Shown here in pieces: positions 21,328-32,469 of a stretch of 64,000 nt of DNA. The stretch is from Monocercomonoides exilis (Eukaryota > Preaxostyla > Oxymonadida > Polymastigidae). Position 1 is the first letter of the stretch; each line of letters opens with the position of its first letter. The position numbers and the translations under genes are program-made. Below the pieces are notes generated by a model. The model saw nothing but the letters and a program-made list of their open reading frames with translations, searched no databases and was not told where the DNA came from. The stretch spans positions 188,501 through 252,500 of the forward strand of contig LSRY02000055.1 in the NCBI GenBank assembly GCA_001643675.2. Reading direction: 5' to 3'.

Positions 21328-22655
21328 AAGATTGCAATGGATCAAACGAGAAAACTCAAATCCTCTGTTCATAAATTCATCGGATGCAACGCTCATGCGT
21401 CTTTCTCTTCCTTCTCGCACTTTCCTCGCTCCTCACACGAAATTTCATTTTCTGTCTTTGGCTTCCTCTTCTTTCCCCACATCTCCACTCAACATTAACA
21501 ATTTTCTCAAAATCTTCTTTCCCATTTCTTCCTCTTTCCCTCAAAATGTTCTTCCTCCTCCTCCTCCTCTCTTCTTCTCTTCTTCTTTCATTTTCTTCCT
21601 CTGCCTGCAACACTAAACAGCAAGTGCCATCTGAATCTGATCATTCGACCTTCCCACAGCAAAAGACTGCTCCACTCTCCTGATGCTTCAGTTACCACAC
21701 TCGTCATGGCACTTTATCCAGATCGCTCCCCTCAGAAATATCGATCATTGCCAAAACGAGCACAGACATATTAATAACTTGCTTGTTGCAGCCAGGAATG
21801 GATTCTTCAGTTTGGATTCTTCAGAAAGAATAATTCGAACAAGAATGTGGATAACATTGGAAGGAAAGAAGTTTTCATTCAAATGCTTGCTTGGTGAAAC
21901 AAAGAAGAAGCAGACTGTGCTTTGCTTGGTAGATCACCAGGAAAAATCATTATCTTTGTCATCCCCCCTCTTCTTTTCTTTTCTTCTCTTCAATTCCCTC
22001 CCAAGTCGATTCCACCATGCAGCACATCCTCCATCGAAACAATGAAAAAGATTCTCACAAAAAAACATCACCTGCTTAAATATCAAATGGCCTCTTTCTT
22101 CCTCTTTTTCTTCTTTGCCAATCTTTGCTGCCGAACAAGAAATACCCACAATCAGAAACAAAAACAAGAATAAAGACCAGGAAGAGAAATGGATAGGGAG
22201 GAGATGCTCTTTCAATCAAGGAGCATTGGGATTCAGTTGTTATTCGCCAGAAGAGGTTTTCTTCCCGAAGGCACTCGCCATATTTGTTGGCTTCATCTGG
22301 AAAGCAATGGATGAAGAACAAGGAAACATGAGCGTAAAAAAGATGATCACAACAGAAAAGGCGAAAAAGTTGATATATGCGAAGAAGGCGAATAATAATA
22401 TATGCCAAAATAACAAAGGCATATGTGCCATTTGAAAGAGGAAGAACGCGATTTTCGAAGAGAGACATCTTCGAAAATCTGTCTCGGGTAGATCAAGAAT
22501 CAGGCAAAGGAGCCAAGTGCTTCAAGGTAGCCAATGCTTCTCTCTTGAAGTGCAGCTGCAAACAGCATCTGCCCACAGAACTCCCTATGCAAAAGCACGC
22601 TTCGAAAATGGAGAAGCAGAATATGCTGGAAGTTGTTTGAAGGTCGGCTCTCGGA

Positions 22656-23036
22656 TTATCTGACAATCATGCATGAAAAGATCTGCGAACAGCTATGTAA
22701 GCGGTCGTGTGAAACAAGGAATACAGAGATGGCAAGCATGAGGGATGGATGATAAAGCAATTTTGGCGGCAGCATCCATTTTTGCCACATGAAGAGCACA
22801 ATACACAGCTGTCTCCAGAACATGCGTTGTTCAGAAGAATTCCCACAGTCTCTTTCAGAATAGAAAGCGTTCACAACTTGTGCAAACTGCAAACATCTCT
22901 CCTGAGACATGTATCCTCGTGTCGGACAATTTGCAAATGTTTCTTCATCCATTTCATCATAGTCATCCCAGTTCCTTCTTCCTTCTTCCTTCTTCCTTCT
23001 TCCTTCTTCCTTCTTCCTTCTTCCTTCTTCCTTCAT
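22656..23036 (-). CDS. hypothetical protein, N-terminal repeat (low confidence)
   Basis: 126 residues from a real ATG at 23036. The first 20 or so residues are an artefact-prone KEEGRRK repeat encoded by a 7-nt tandem unit. The remainder (NWDDYDEMDEETFANCPTRG ... CLQFAQVVNAFY ... MFWRQLCIVLFMWQKW) has balanced composition and a hydrophobic segment. I do not recognise it. It may be an exon of a larger decayed gene. No intact partner frames adjoin it. Confidence 0.25.
   Translation of the reverse strand: MKEEGRRKKEEGRRKKEEGRRNWDDYDEMDEETFANCPTRGYMSQERCLQFAQVVNAFYSERDCGNSSEQRMFWRQLCIVLFMWQKWMLPPKLLYHPSLMLAISVFLVSHDRLHSCSQIFSCMIVR
22974..23035. repeat. TTCCTTC heptanucleotide tandem repeat
   Basis: About nine copies of a 7-nt unit. 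Because 7 is not a multiple of 3, each frame cycles through three codon phases and gives a 7-residue period (SSFFLLP on plus). Confidence 0.9.
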
Positions 23037-24156
23037 CTTTTCTTTTTTCTTTTCATTGGCGTCATCACTGTCATCTCAATTAGCTCCAAGCCCTGTCCAC
23101 TTCAACTGACATGCGCACAGAAGACTGCAATAAAGATAGCATTCCCGCTCTTAACAGAAGAATTCCACCTTCTCCTCAACCCCACCAGAAGAGGAGATTC
23201 CCCCACCTTGCCATGCCGCACCCTCAATAAGATGAAAAGAAAGCACCCCAAAATCTAAATAGCCATGCCTCATTCTGCACTTTTCCCCTTCCTCCTTTTC
23301 TTTTATTCCTCAAATTCTTTCTCTCTTCTCTCTCACCTCCCCCTCCATTCCCAACCTCTCTTTTCACAACGCCCTGCCACATCTTCCTGTCCTGCCTCTC
23401 CTTTCCCTGTTCCCATTCAACCAGCCCGCCACTCTGCCCAGCTTCTTCCGTTATGTGCACACACATATATCTTCATCTAAACATTCGCCTCGTTGTGCGT
23501 TCCTGGGCATGAAGCGCTACCCCCGATCCAGTGCCTCTTTTGCCGAGTGTGCATGCTTCGTCTGTGCACCCACACTCCGCCACCACACGCATTTTCTTGT
23601 GATTCGCCTGCGTTCGTATCCTCTGCACACACAACATTCTGAGATTGAGGCACATTTGATGCACGACAAAATGAAGCTGATGGAAGGGCACCTCCAGCTG
23701 CTCCGCTTGCCCAGAAGAACACTGCTCCCCAGATGATATTTGCAGGTCGTCCTGAATAACGGATGTTGAAGACAAAGACGAAGATGAGGACAAATGAAGA
23801 GAAAGGCTGATGCTTGCAGTTGCTAAGTGGTTGCAGAGAAGCACAAACGGAAGGGCAGCCACCTCCAATGCAGTTCTCGCACTCGGCTTGCCTGTCTGTT
23901 GCCTGATTCCCATCACCGGTCCTTCAAAACACCCGATGCTTCTAAAAGCTTCCAAGAAACAGAGCAAAAACGAAAAACCCTCAAACGAAAGAACATCCAA
24001 ACTCTATCTTCCAGTCAATCTCTGCCAACTCCAAATCGAAGCAGAATAAACCACTTGTCAAAATCGGTGAACTTGTCGAATTTCTAATTCATTGAAGCCA
24101 AATGGAATAGATCCATTTGCATATCTGCCTTGTGCATTCAGAGAAACAGGAAAGTC

Positions 24157-24357
24157 TTATAAGTATAATTGACATTTTGGGGCTCTCCTTTTTTTTCGTT
24201 GATTTATTTCCATTCCTTTTATGTGATTAATATCCTTCCCTTGATATTGCCAGCCACTTTCCTTGACAAAAAACTGTTCTACTGCATTACGCCCCCAAAT
24301 GCTATATAATATTGTGCAGACTTTATCCTTCACAGAATTCCATCCATAAATCTTCAT
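24157..24357 (-). pseudogene. R-family, C-terminal part (copy 3)
   Basis: 66 residues from an ATG (KIYGWNSVKDKVCTILYSIW ... ESGWQYQGKDI). They correspond to the middle of the longer frame at 37784-37278, whose 'SGWQYRGKDIYYL' in the overlapping frame comes from the same nucleotides. Relative to palindrome 2 it is shifted and shortened, so it is a decayed copy. Confidence 0.45.
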
Positions 24358-24444
24358 TCAATAAAGTATCAGCTGAATTTGTTTTCACCTCTTGTTCCAA
24401 ATAAAAATCATATATCTTCCGTAACTTCATTTATTTCCCAATGC

Positions 24445-24744
24445 CTATATAATAATCTGCTCCGTTCTCATCGTATTGCTTTCCAAAGCGGAGATTGGCC
24501 ATTTCAACAATAACTCATATTCCTGCACTTTGGAGAGGATACAGACGGAAATATCTTCACAATCAATAGAACAATATAAATTACATACATTATGTCTTTT
24601 TGTGTTATTGATGAAATTGTTGCATTCCCCTTGGCCATCCAATTTCCTATTATCATCAGGCAGAATTCCAAAAATATTGCATCTCCACCATTTCTTGTTG
24701 CATCCACAGGAAATAATATTTCTAGTTCTGCAGGTAATGTTCAT
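24445..24744 (-). CDS. R-family protein, N-terminal part (copy 3)
   Basis: 99 residues from ATG 24744 to TAG. It is cysteine-rich (C5, C13, C15, C22, then GECNNFINNT and YCSIDCEDISVC) and ends '...LLKWPISALESN...EQIII'. The same frame, with the same end, recurs in both arms of palindrome 2, and decayed versions lie at 3.6, 12.4 and 30.0 kb. Conservation of this frame over its third-base differences suggests it once coded for protein. I recognise no known domain. It may be a small Cys-rich module or the first exon of a gene continuing at 24357. Confidence 0.45.
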   Translation of the reverse strand: MNITCRTRNIISCGCNKKWWRCNIFGILPDDNRKLDGQGECNNFINNTKRHNVCNLYCSIDCEDISVCILSKVQEYELLLKWPISALESNTMRTEQIII

Positions 24745-24799
24745 TCACGGATTTCTCATTCTGTGAATGGAATATTCCAGTTCTTTCAAATCTGATGAT

Positions 24800-25240
24800 C
24801 ATGGAATCTATAACAAAAACTTGAAGTGATTTAATCAAAGTGTTAGTTATTTTGTTGTGAATTCCATGAAAGTGGAATGTTCATTGAATTGAATGTTATT
24901 TTATTTGTTGAAAAATTGATCGAAATAAATGAATTCAATAAAAAAAAATATTTTTTACATTATTAGATGTTCCTTTTGATAAGTTATTAAAGCATACCAA
25001 AAAAAGTTAAAATGGCATGTTGACAATTAAAAATCAACTGAATTGAACGAAAAAATGTTGATGGTGAATTATAATTGGTGTGTGAAATGAAACAAATCTT
25101 CGAATTACATTTCAACAAATAATCACATTTTCAATGCGATTAATGAGGAAGAAAAGATAAGAAAAATTCTATGATATTCACAAATATATGCTTTATGAAA
25201 TAAAAATAATGTTAAATTGCTCTGAAAGAATTGGAAATCT
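24800..25240. other. AT-rich intergenic
   Basis: 3' flank of the 25246-27735 gene. No gene seen. Confidence 0.6.
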
Positions 25241-25245
25241 CAATT

Positions 25246-27735
25246 CTACTCCTGGGTGCTCATTTCTTGTTCTTTGCTTCCCTCGTTGTCTCCATCTTTG
25301 TTGCTTTTGGCCTTCTTTTTCTTGACAATCACAATTGCAACCACAATCACAACAACTGCAACAACTACAACTACAACAACTATAGGCACAACAATGGATA
25401 TTATCATCCTTCTTTTCTTTTCTTTTTGCTTTCTGTTTTGCTCAGCGATTCGATCTTGTCTCACTTTCACGTACTTCTCATACACATCTTCTGGTTCAGA
25501 TTTTTCATCTTTAGCTCCCACAATCCACCCAGTTGTTGAATTGTCATAATCATTCGCAAACTCAAATGAGCCTTCTTGTTTGCAGAACTCATCAAAATCT
25601 GGGGCAACAATGAATATTGATCTTGCTGTAGAATTCGCTGTGTTTGAGCCATCAATCTCAAGATTGTTTGCAGAAGGAAGTTGAAGATTTGATGCTGCCT
25701 TTGGAATTTTTATGGACATTGCCCCTGCTTCCCCATTTGGCGCTGTGCATGACTTGAATGTGCATTTGTTGTTTCTTCCAATAGCCACTTTCGACTCTTT
25801 CGAAATCAAAATAATGAACAACCCAGCTGTATCTCCTTCCTCCGAATAAGAATCTTTGATATTCAATCCCTCAATGGCAATTTTCACAGCTTCGATTTCT
25901 GGATCCGAAATATAAATTGCAGGATTGTTTGAAAATTTAACATTGCTGATCTCCACTCCATTCAAAGACACTTCCCTTGTTCCGCTGAAATAAAACATCG
26001 ATGACATAAACGAAACTGTATTACTGTTATCTGTGCATGTGACAGTGTTCATTGCAACTTTTCCCCCCCAAACGTTTACAAGATTGCCTACAACGAAATC
26101 ATCTTCATTATCATTTGTTGTCATTTCATATGGTGATAGTGAGCTAACCCTGACAAACCTGCAATTGTTGATCGTGAGTGATGTTAACTTCGCATTTCCA
26201 AAAATTAAAGAATCCCATTTGTTCTCAGACGTGGGAAAATTGAATGCCAAATACTTGAATTCCACCTCTTTTTCACATGTGAATAAATCATATGATCCTC
26301 TTACATCACAATTAACAGTTGCTTCCACATTTCCATTTCCGTCACTGCTAACTCCTTCGATGATTATCCCACGGCTCTTGCTAAATGTAATTACTTCAGC
26401 TTCAAGTGGATCGTCGGATTTTAATATTGCAATTCTAAATGTATCTTCTCTTGTGATCATTCCCAACAATTCGTTGGCCTCCTTCAAACTGAAAATTGGT
26501 CTTTCTGAGCTTTCACCATTCCCAGTACCTCCAGACTTCACATAAATCTTTGAAGCATCTTGCGATGGAGGCAGTAATGGATCTAAATACTTGGATACAA
26601 AATCAATTTCTTCGTAGTTATTTTCTACAATTCCAACAACATTCCACATGTTTCTGCTTCGTGCGTAATTAGCTGCAAAACTCTTCTTCATTGCAAATGC
26701 TATTTCTTCGAATAATGAATCATCAGCCATCTCCAAATATATTCCAATATTCCTTTTTGACTCGCCTTCTCCAGCTGTGCATCTGTCAAATATCAGATCC
26801 GTTCCGTCTTCGGGCCATTTAATCTGACTTGCTGATTCAATTGCAAGCGTTCGTAGATATATTCCTCCAGAACCTTGATTATTCTTGCAACTGCAAGATA
26901 AAAAAGTGGTGACGCCTTCATCTCCAACGGTAAATGTGCTTTCGCCATTTTTGAAGCTAACATACAATGATCCGTAACGAAATGCTTCACATTCAATAAA
27001 ATTGCTTCCATTCAATGTGACATCACATTTATTGTTACATGTGATCTGAATAACAGATAACGCACTTGTCTCAACTTTCTTCAAAGTTATATTTGACAAT
27101 ATCACTGTTTGAGTGTCGATGGTACGAAACAGTTCGTTCTCCGATGTTAATGCATTTGAATCATCCGCGCACTCAACTGAGTCCAATGTTAATGATCCTC
27201 CAGATGAGTACACAAGATAAATATCAGTGTGACATCCTTCAACTTCTGGTCGAATAAATCTGCAGTTGCTTATTGATAGCTTTGCACCCGATCCACTTAT
27301 CAAATCAAGCGATAAATACTCTTGGCTTTCATTTCTCAAAGTTGTTGGGAAGTGAAACGCCAAGTATTTGAATTCCACATCACAATAGCAATTAAATAGA
27401 TTACTTCCTGGATGAATGTCACAATCTATTGCCACTTCAGCATTTCCACTTCCATCACTTTTCCATCCTTCAATTGTAATTTTTTGTTTATTGCTAAATT
27501 CAACAACTTTTGCAGTCAATGGTTTTGTATCGTAGACTATTTTCATGTTGCATACGCTGTCATTGGTCAGCAGATTATATGCATCTATCAATGATGGCTT
27601 TTCCTTCCTAATCTCCAATCCGCTGTTTTCATCTTTCCCGCTTTGCTTTACAAACACTGTTGTTATTGATTCAGATGGCTCTTCTTGTGCGTAAGTCGAT
27701 GCCAAAATTTGGAAAAGAATAAATCCCAAAAACAT
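25246..27735 (-). CDS. type I membrane protein with two beta-helix-like repeats
   Basis: 829 residues from ATG 27735 to the stop at 25246; the start is chosen because it opens a clean signal peptide (1-16, MFLGFILFQILASTYA). Two homologous halves follow: about 27-385, starting 'TVFVKQSGKDENSG', and 396-750, starting 'KIYVKSGGTGNGES'. Each has an EFKYLAF-FPT landmark, an 'ISNCRF(I/V)R' or 'INNCRF(I/V)R' step, and Cys spaced as in beta-helix proteins. A linker rich in Lys/Glu/Arg (about 750-776) leads to a Val/Ile transmembrane helix (777-804) and a basic-to-acidic cytoplasmic tail (805-829). The parts resemble Pmp-like surface proteins of oxymonads and trichomonads. No stops, shifts or introns are needed. 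It is the best-supported live gene in the window, likely on the cell or endomembrane surface, with unknown ligand. Confidence 0.85.
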   Translation of the reverse strand: MFLGFILFQILASTYAQEEPSESITTVFVKQSGKDENSGLEIRKEKPSLIDAYNLLTNDSVCNMKIVYDTKPLTAKVVEFSNKQKITIEGWKSDGSGNAEVAIDCDIHPGSNLFNCYCDVEFKYLAFHFPTTLRNESQEYLSLDLISGSGAKLSISNCRFIRPEVEGCHTDIYLVYSSGGSLTLDSVECADDSNALTSENELFRTIDTQTVILSNITLKKVETSALSVIQITCNNKCDVTLNGSNFIECEAFRYGSLYVSFKNGESTFTVGDEGVTTFLSCSCKNNQGSGGIYLRTLAIESASQIKWPEDGTDLIFDRCTAGEGESKRNIGIYLEMADDSLFEEIAFAMKKSFAANYARSRNMWNVVGIVENNYEEIDFVSKYLDPLLPPSQDASKIYVKSGGTGNGESSERPIFSLKEANELLGMITREDTFRIAILKSDDPLEAEVITFSKSRGIIIEGVSSDGNGNVEATVNCDVRGSYDLFTCEKEVEFKYLAFNFPTSENKWDSLIFGNAKLTSLTINNCRFVRVSSLSPYEMTTNDNEDDFVVGNLVNVWGGKVAMNTVTCTDNSNTVSFMSSMFYFSGTREVSLNGVEISNVKFSNNPAIYISDPEIEAVKIAIEGLNIKDSYSEEGDTAGLFIILISKESKVAIGRNNKCTFKSCTAPNGEAGAMSIKIPKAASNLQLPSANNLEIDGSNTANSTARSIFIVAPDFDEFCKQEGSFEFANDYDNSTTGWIVGAKDEKSEPEDVYEKYVKVRQDRIAEQNRKQKEKKRRMIISIVVPIVVVVVVVAVVVIVVAIVIVKKKKAKSNKDGDNEGSKEQEMSTQE

Positions 27736-28181
27736 TCTTAAAAGCACTTTTCAAAAAAGCACTATTTTGATCAATGCTTGTATAACTTTAAAATTGATTG
27801 TTGAAAAAGTTTTTAAAACCTTTATCAAAGAAAAATACATTTTTATCAACGAATATATAAAAAATAATATGACATAATTATTCAAAGCAAGCTTATTTTA
27901 TTCTACAAATGTCAAATTAATGAAAAAACATTTATATGAAATATTGTTTGTTTGTTTAATAACGTTTTTTTTTTAAACAAAAAATGTGTTGAAGTCAATG
28001 TTCAAAAAATTTAGAAATCTATCGCATTCACACAGGATCAGTAATTTGGCACTACCATATTTCAAAACTGGGACCGAAGTTTTTTTGCTCCCAACTTCAC
28101 TTCTGAAAAAAAAAATATCTTCCATTTGTTCCAAAACAGGCAACTTTTTATGAAACTGAATATTGATTATATTTTTCTATA
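27736..28181. other. AT-rich 5' flank
   Basis: Upstream region of the 25246-27735 gene and left flank of the transposon-like element. No named promoter motif can be supported. Confidence 0.5.
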
Positions 28182-29460
28182 GGGTGATTTTTTTATCCGG
28201 ACAATTTTTTTAATCCGGACAATTTTTTTTATTGGCGTTTCTCACTAAATAAAAACTGAAAATAGAAAAAGCATATTGAACCAGGTTTGAATACATATTA
28301 AATGATCAGACATAAAAAATTTTTTGTCAATTTTTGTTTTTGATGAAGATCTTTGGAATTTTTAATTTATTTTTGATAATTTGTTTTGCTCGTTTTTAAC
28401 CGACTCTCTTTTTCTGTCAGTTTTTAGCTATCGGGCCATAAATCATTCATAATTATCTTTTATAATTTCAAATGGGGGAAAATATGGACTTTCAAGCTTT
28501 TTATGCACAAAGCATGAAAAAATTGCTTCACTCATAACTTTTGATCGCTTACTCAGATTTCAAAATAAATTTGATTTTCATATCTTTTAACAGGCATCAT
28601 TGTTATCAAAGCATAAAGAATAGTGACATTTCACGAATGTTAAAAAATGAATATATTTTTATTATGTTTTTTGATTTCTTCAAGTCAATGAATGGAGCAT
28701 ATTTTTTTAATAGAAAATTCATGAAGTGAAATATTTTTCCCCTAATCTTTTATGTTTTTTCTTATTTTTTCACGATGTTTTCGCATTTCATAGTTTTTGA
28801 AGATAATAAAAAAAAAACTCTTTTTTTTTTAATTGTCATTTATTCTTTCAATGAAAATACCAAAATATTATGCAAATTATAATAAAATTCTTTCCAAATC
28901 GAAATATTATGTCATATTTTATTAAATCAAGAACGAAAAGAGCAATTTTATCATAATGATAAATCTATTTGTACTGCTAAAACAACAACATTTTTTAAAT
29001 AAAACACGTGGTTCATATTTACTGCAAGTAGTTATCTTTTCATGCACATCACTAAAAAACGTCTGATCAATATTGTGAAGCTCATTATTTTCAGTTTTTT
29101 GTTATTAAAATCAAAAACGATGAAAGGCGAAAAACTCCTGAAAAAATAGGAAAAAACATAAAACATTTGGAATAATAAAACTTCATTGTGTGTGTTTCAT
29201 AGCCTTAAAGTTAATAATAAACAAAAAAAGAAAGATAGTCCAAAATAAACAAAACAAATGATCAAAAATAAATTAAAAATTCCAAAGATCTTCATCAAAA
29301 ACAAAAATTGACAAAAAATTTTTTATGTCTGATCATTTAATATGTATTCAAACCTGGTTCAATATGCTTTTTCTATTTTCAGTTTTTATTTGGTGAGAAA
29401 CGCCAAAAAAAAAAAAAAATTGTCCGGATTAAAAAAAATGTTCGGATAAAAAAATCACCC
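28182..29460. mobile_element. TA-flanked DNA transposon-like element with ~210-bp TIRs
   Basis: The outer ends are exact inverted repeats, 'GGGTGATTTTTTTATCC' on the left and its complement on the right. Each is flanked by TA (28180-28181 and 29461-29462), as expected for Tc1/mariner-type insertion. Inverted similarity runs inwards about 210 bp (to about 28392 and from about 29250), including the paired 'TCCGGACAA' words and 'GATGAAGATCTTTGGAATTTTTAATT'. The interior has no transposase frame, so it is non-autonomous. It carries a second, nested element at 28471-28746. Confidence 0.8.
28471..28746 (+). mobile_element. nested ~276-bp MITE-like repeat (copy 1)
   Basis: Clearly homologous along its length to 42402-42677. 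Shared words include 'TTTCAAGCTTTTTATGCACAAAGCA', 'TTGCTTCACTCATAACTT', 'AACAGGCAT' and 'GTGACATTTCACGAATGT'. Its ends are worn 'ATGGGGGAAAAT' inverted repeats. It sits inside the TA-flanked element, so it probably inserted later. Confidence 0.75.
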
Positions 29461-29462
29461 TA

Positions 29463-29970
29463 AATGGATTTTTTTATTGAAATTCTCCTTTGTTGGACAA
29501 TAAATTTATAAAGCTCTCACATGTTCGTTTTCAAACGGTTTCAAGACTGATGAAATGATCGAAGTACCATAAAACGATATAGGTGTGATTTTTTAATGAG
29601 ATCATAAAAACGTTGCACTGTTGATCTTTCATGAATAATTTTTTTTGTTGTTAAAATTTCCCATAAAAAAAAATTTGAAAATCTGAAGAGAAATCGTTGA
29701 AAAACTTAAAATCATGTAATCGATCGATGAAATTTTAAAAAAAGAAGTTGCGATTGAATAAATGTTGTTGTATGTTTGATAATTCAATTATCTTTTTTCC
29801 GTGAAAGTTTATTTGTCGGATAAGAAAAAAGAAAAATAACCTTTTCAGCGGGATAGAAAATATTATTTTTCTCAGTGACAAGGTCAGTGACGTAGGGGAA
29901 TTGATGATGGAATTTGGAAAGAGGATTTTTTAGAAAAGCTTCTTGAATGGAAATTCAGCAATTTGGTTTT
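29463..29970. other. AT-rich intergenic
   Basis: Right flank of the transposon-like element. No gene seen. Confidence 0.55.
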
Positions 29971-29979
29971 CGAAAGAAA

Positions 29980-30140
29980 ATATTTGCATGTTTGCATTTT
30001 TTATTGTTCTTGTTTATTTTGAAAATGTTTCCTTCTGTGGCCTTCTCAGAATCCAGGAATCTGATGAATTATTCAAATGACCATTCCTTTCTTTTCTGAG
30101 GAGAACATCAGAAGAGAGCTGGATTCCGAGATACAATCAG
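29980..30140 (+). pseudogene. R-family remnant (copy 4)
   Basis: Short stretch matching 12430-12590 and the palindrome 2 copies: 'TTTATTGTTCT', '(T/G)GAAAATGTTTCC', 'TCTCAGAATCCAGGAAT', 'GAGGAGAACA'. Too decayed to code. Confidence 0.45.
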
Positions 30141-30199
30141 CAGATGGGAATTGAATATTTTTTGTATTCAACTTGAACAGGAGATGAAAAACAAATTCT

Positions 30200-30978
30200 A
30201 TATCAAATCATTTGGATAAGAGGGGAAAAGGATAAATGTCCACAATTGAACAGAATTTGGAAAGAAAAAATGAAAAGATATTATTTTCTGAAAAAAAATG
30301 TGTGAAAACATAGAAAGAAGGATATTTAAGGAGAAAAAAGGATGATGAAGAAAGGAGCACCGGGAAACAAGGGAAAAGGAGATTGACAGCATCAGTAATT
30401 GAACAATCCTCTGCATTTGCGATAGGGAATGCATGTGTGTTCTTTTGAGGAATTTTAATTATCAATCCAAAACCAATTATTATTATTTTATGTCTTTCTG
30501 TTTCCATTCCAATGAACAGCTTTTTTTTCATGTTGTGCATCATTCACAGGAACAATCCATTTCAAGCAGCATTTTTGAAGATTATATGGTTTCTTCTCAT
30601 TCTCCTTCGATTTCTTCATTGACGATATTAAATTAACTTGGCTGATGAAAAGAAAACCTTTTTCGTTTTTGAGAATTTGTTGTTTGGATGGCTATCATAT
30701 TCTCATGTTCAACATAAAATAAATCTTCCTTATCTTGCTGCTGTTGTCTTTTATGAAATTCGAATCTGTTTGCAATGTCTGCATTTTCTTCAAATGAGTC
30801 TTGTTCGCCTTTGTCGCCCAGCTTGTCCAGAGAGCTTCATCGAACTCATTTCATTCCATTTCTCTCTCAGATGCCCCTTCTTCTTTCACTTCTTTCGTTT
30901 TTTTTTCGTATCTGCTACTTCGAGTATTTTGTTTGCGAAAGCAATTATTGTGTTGAACTCTGATCATTCAGCATTAAC

Positions 30979-31013
<35 letters not shown>

Positions 31014-32380
31014 TATCATCATCTTCTTCTTCTTCTTACTCGTCTTCACCAATAGCAACCGACCTCTCTCTCCACCCATGATCACCACACTTCTCTGAGA
31101 TTAACCTGCGCTCCGTATAATAACAATGCATCCTCTCCTCCGTCGACGCTATCTCAACCGCTGTGCACAAGTAGCTACTGCTTTAGGCGCTTCACATTCT
31201 TCTTCTTATTCCATTTCGCTTTTCTGCTTCTGCAATTGTTGCACTTCATCCAACAAACAAGTTTGCGGTGGGAAAGCAACACGCCAACATCATCACCTTC
31301 TTCTTCTTCTCAACTATCGTCTTCGTATTCAAACCTTCTTCTTTGTTTTCATCTTCTCCTTTGCAAGGTCTTCAACAAATTTAAATGTGGTTAGTTTTTT
31401 TAGCGTGATATATCAGCATCATTTTCTGTTTGAGCCAAGAAGTGCTTGACAATCACTCAAAATCAACCACTGATTCGTGGATTGCCGATTTTGTTTAATT
31501 GCATCAATTTGTCCAATACAATAATAGAGATTATGAAATTCTTTTTCAACCGAAATCAACTTATTGAAAAAATATTTTGACAAACAAACAACTCACAATA
31601 ACACCATCCTCCTTCTTCAAAACCTTTTTTGAGTTTTTCATGGAATTGTCAATAACAATAAATATTCATTTTCACTGTCATCTCCTTCTTCGTCTATTTC
31701 TTCTTTTTTCATTTCTTCTTCAACAACTTCTTCAACTTCATTCTTCCTTATTCATTCACACAATTACGCAGCATCTTTCTTCATTTCAGCAACTGTGATC
31801 GTCCCGTTCTTCTTCAATGCCTTCTTCAATGAACAACAAAAAAATATTCCTATTTCTATTTCATTCAACTCCCGTAAATTCAGGGCCAAGCGTCATCTTT
31901 TTCTTCTTCTCAGAAAGAAGAAAGGAATATTTATTCAAACACAGAATATCAGCTGAAATAAATGAAAATGGAAGAGATGTTATGATGAGCCAAGAAATGA
32001 AGGGAAACAGGCATGTAATAAGAAAAGGAGGTTGCCTTTCCCTCCTTTTTCTGTGAATGATGGGGACACAGACGAAAAGATAATAATATTGAAACAATTC
32101 TTAATTGGTGGGTGAATGACAACAGAGATGACATTCGAGAGATTTCTCCATGACAATGTGTATTCTCCTTCCATGTGAGTAATTTTCGAGTGAATGTCTC
32201 CGACTGAGCGACCTCTCTCTGATTTTTCTTCATTTTCGGCTTCTGCTTCTGCAACTTCATCTTCATTTTGCTAATCACTCCTTCAATGCGATATCCATGA
32301 TGGCCTTCTTTGAATGCTTCAGGATGCGCAGCAAAGACGAGCAACAGGAGACATCTTAACAAACACTGAAGTTGCAAAAG
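30200..32380. other. decayed coding-like region, no clear gene
   Basis: Many short overlapping frames, none with an ATG plus a recognisable domain. Contains the ATC/TTC tract at 30978-31035. It may be minus-strand remnants of acidic proteins (Lys/Glu-rich when read on minus). I cannot support a gene. Confidence 0.35.
30978..31040. repeat. ATC then TTC triplet tract
   Basis: (ATC)n followed by (TTC)n. Ser-rich on plus, Asp/Glu-rich on minus. Confidence 0.85.
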
Positions 32381-32469
32381 CGAGTTGCCTCTTCACTTGC
32401 CAATTTTCCAGTTCATTCTCATTCAATCCTCTCCATCAACCAAAAATTGGGAGGAAATTTCAGATGAGA

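Larger units (their letters stand above)
21340..24110. other. decayed, coding-like sequence without a clear gene
   Basis: The composition is less AT-rich, with overlapping short frames on both strands. The most protein-like pieces are an Arg/Glu-rich stretch on the minus strand (21613-21377) and a mixed-composition piece on the minus strand (23036-22656). Neither has a recognised domain. The region resembles a set of inactivated genes. Confidence 0.35.

Noticed and set aside
21098-21420. Phe-Ile-Leu-Tyr repeat protein
   Set aside because: A pure artefact of the AAAAT pentanucleotide.
23473-24000. 175-codon minus-strand frame as a gene
   Set aside because: No ATG-anchored domain, Ser/Leu-rich mid part from a repeat, and overlapping frames of equal quality on the other strand.
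30638-31081. 147-codon plus-strand frame with hydrophobic segments
   Set aside because: TTG start, ends in an ATC/TTC repeat, and the other strand reads as a decayed Lys/Glu-rich sequence.
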